Shown piece by piece: positions 62,913-64,000 of a stretch of DNA of 64,000 bases. The notes beneath the pieces are model-generated. The model saw nothing but the letters and a program-made list of their open reading frames with translations. It was not told the DNA's origin and did no database searches. The translations under genes were made by a program, and so were the position numbers. Positions within the stretch are counted from its first letter, which is position 1. The number at the start of each line of letters is the position of its first letter. The stretch is taken from NCBI RefSeq assembly GCF_018860915.1, contig NZ_JAHKQD010000010.1:1-64000 (forward strand), written 5' to 3'. Source of the stretch: Colwellia sp. C2M11 (GTDB taxonomy: Bacteria; Pseudomonadota; Gammaproteobacteria; Enterobacterales; Alteromonadaceae).

Positions 62913-64000
62913 ATGAAATTATCAGATCATCAACCCATGACGAATATTGAGCAAGATAAAATTTTAATTGTTGACGATGATCCTAGCTTATTACGTTTAT
63001 TAGGTATACGTCTATCTGCAGCGGGGTATTTAGTTGAATCTGCAGCTAATGCAAAAGTGGCATTGGGTATGTTAAAAAGTTTTCACCCCCAATTAGTGAT
63101 TAGCGATTTACGTATGGAAGGAATGGATGGCATGGCGTTATTTGAACAAATACGTCAACAATCACCTAATGTCCCCGTTATTATTATGACCGCACACGGC
63201 ACAATACCAGATGCGATTAATGCAACCAAACAAGGTGTTTTTAGTTTTCTAACTAAACCTTTTGAAAGCCAACAGTTACTTGAAACGGTTGCTCAAGCTA
63301 TTCGTTTACAACCTTCAAGCTCTACTAATAAAGATAAAGAAGCGACATGGCGTGAGAAAATAATTAGTCGTAGCGCTATTATGGAATCGTTATTGCAACA
63401 AACAAAGCAGGTTGCTACAAGTGATTTTAGTTTACTTATCCATAGTGAAAGTGGTACTGGTAAAGAGCTCTTAGCACAAGCAATTCACCAGGCAAGCCAT
63501 CGTTCTGATAAACCATTTACGGCGATTAACTGTGCCGCAATTCCAGAACAGTTATTAGAATCAGAGTTATTTGGTCACGTTAAAGGCGCATTTACGGGAG
63601 CGGATAAAAGTTACCAAGGACTTTTTCAAGCCAGTAACGGAGGCACATTATTCTTAGATGAAATTGGTGATATGCCAATGGGGTTTCAGGTTAAGTTACT
63701 CAGAGCTTTACAGGAAAGAGAAGTGCGTCCTGTGGGCAGTACACAAGCCGTTAAAGTTGATGTTAGAATTATTTCAGCTACTCATAAAAATTTGCAGGAA
63801 GCGATAAAAGAAAAAACGTTTAGAGAAGATTTATATTATCGTTTAAATGTGGTTGAACTAGAATTGCCGCCCTTAATAGAACGTCGAGAAGATATTCCTT
63901 TACTTGCTCAACACTTTCTTAATCATAGCAGTAAACAAACCAGTCTTGATATTAATGGTTTTTCGCAAGAAGCAATGGAGGTACTTATTGCTGCTCCGTG
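62913..64000 (+). CDS. glrR: Response regulator GlrR (QseF), sigma-54 activator; cut by window end
   Basis: ATG 62913, three bases after the qseG stop; 362 codons visible. Receiver domain: [14 protein letters not shown] with phospho-Asp in [12 protein letters not shown], then MTAH and Lys in FLTKPF. AAA+ domain: Walker [16 protein letters not shown], sigma-54 contact GAFTGADKS, Walker [28 protein letters not shown] and [19 protein letters not shown]. The Fis-type DNA-binding domain lies beyond the window. In enterobacteria GlrR drives sigma-54 promoters such as glmY. Confidence 0.95.
   Translation, partial: MKLSDHQPMTNIEQDKILIVDDDPSLLRLLGIRLSAAGYLVESAANAKVALGMLKSFHPQLVISDLRMEGMDGMALFEQIRQQSPNVPVIIMTAHGTIPDAINATKQGVFSFLTKPFESQQLLETVAQAIRLQPSSSTNKDKEATWREKIISRSAIMESLLQQTKQVATSDFSLLIHSESGTGKELLAQAIHQASHRSDKPFTAINCAAIPEQLLESELFGHVKGAFTGADKSYQGLFQASNGGTLFLDEIGDMPMGFQVKLLRALQEREVRPVGSTQAVKVDVRIISATHKNLQEAIKEKTFREDLYYRLNVVELELPPLIERREDIPLLAQHFLNHSSKQTSLDINGFSQEAMEVLIAAP

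Overview
The window looks like a chromosomal segment of a marine, AT-rich gammaproteobacterium of the Alteromonadales, most likely Colwelliaceae (Colwellia/Thalassotalea-like). This is an inference from gene content. The housekeeping genes (dsbC-recJ-prfB-lysS, fldB, srmB, gshA, ffh, ypjD/yfjD, rimK, glrK-qseG-glrR) follow gammaproteobacterial families and gene orders. Three large TonB-dependent receptors, a propeller-GGDEF sensor and several periplasmic hydrolases suit a heterotroph living on marine polymers.

Layout. 0-12 kb: a possible rRNA-operon end with terminator, a TonB receptor with an alkaline-phosphatase-superfamily partner, an RhlE-like helicase, a FecI/FecR/STN-TonB receptor signalling cassette, and srmB. 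12-18 kb: fldB divergent from dsbC-recJ-prfB-lysS; prfB has the programmed +1 frameshift. 18-28 kb: propeller-GGDEF protein, SNF transporter, RluA-type pseudouridine synthase, M16 protease, gshA. 28.4-29.2 kb: a tandem array of four near-identical ~193-199 bp units with a fifth single copy at 34.3 kb. Each unit has a minus-strand promoter-like sequence and a strong terminator, so I read it as a possible new family of sibling small RNAs. 29-41 kb: cyclic-nucleotide phosphodiesterase, SMR pump, endonuclease, LysR/FMN-reductase pair, SLT-like lipoprotein, yfjD-ypjD, Cu/Zn-type permease, ffh. 41-46 kb: two MscS channels, the second at the end of a rimK-aspartoacylase-rimB-mscS operon next to a LysR regulator. 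46-48.7 kb: small envelope proteins, degenerate repeats, AraC/DUF3224 pair.

48.8-52.7 kb is an integron. It has an intact intI on the minus strand with a LexA box, an attI region carrying unusual palindromes, and four cassettes (unknown 283-aa protein, frameshifted small protein, 70-aa membrane protein, unknown 304-aa coiled-coil protein). Three attC sites are complete. The fourth is cut off where a 334-bp direct tandem duplication begins. 53-60 kb: zntB-like and mgtE-like divalent-cation transporters, DUF1353 protein, a carbohydrate-type TonB receptor and an EF-hand protein. 60.7-64 kb: glrK-qseG-glrR envelope-stress two-component operon, the last gene cut by the window edge.

The most novel material is the small-RNA array, whose copies differ in a Shine-Dalgarno-complementary segment, and the integron with its palindromic attI and unknown cassettes. 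Also notable is a TonB receptor whose signalling (STN) domain lies in frame upstream of a second, well-equipped translation start and signal peptide. No tRNA, CRISPR array, intact insertion sequence or prophage was recognised.
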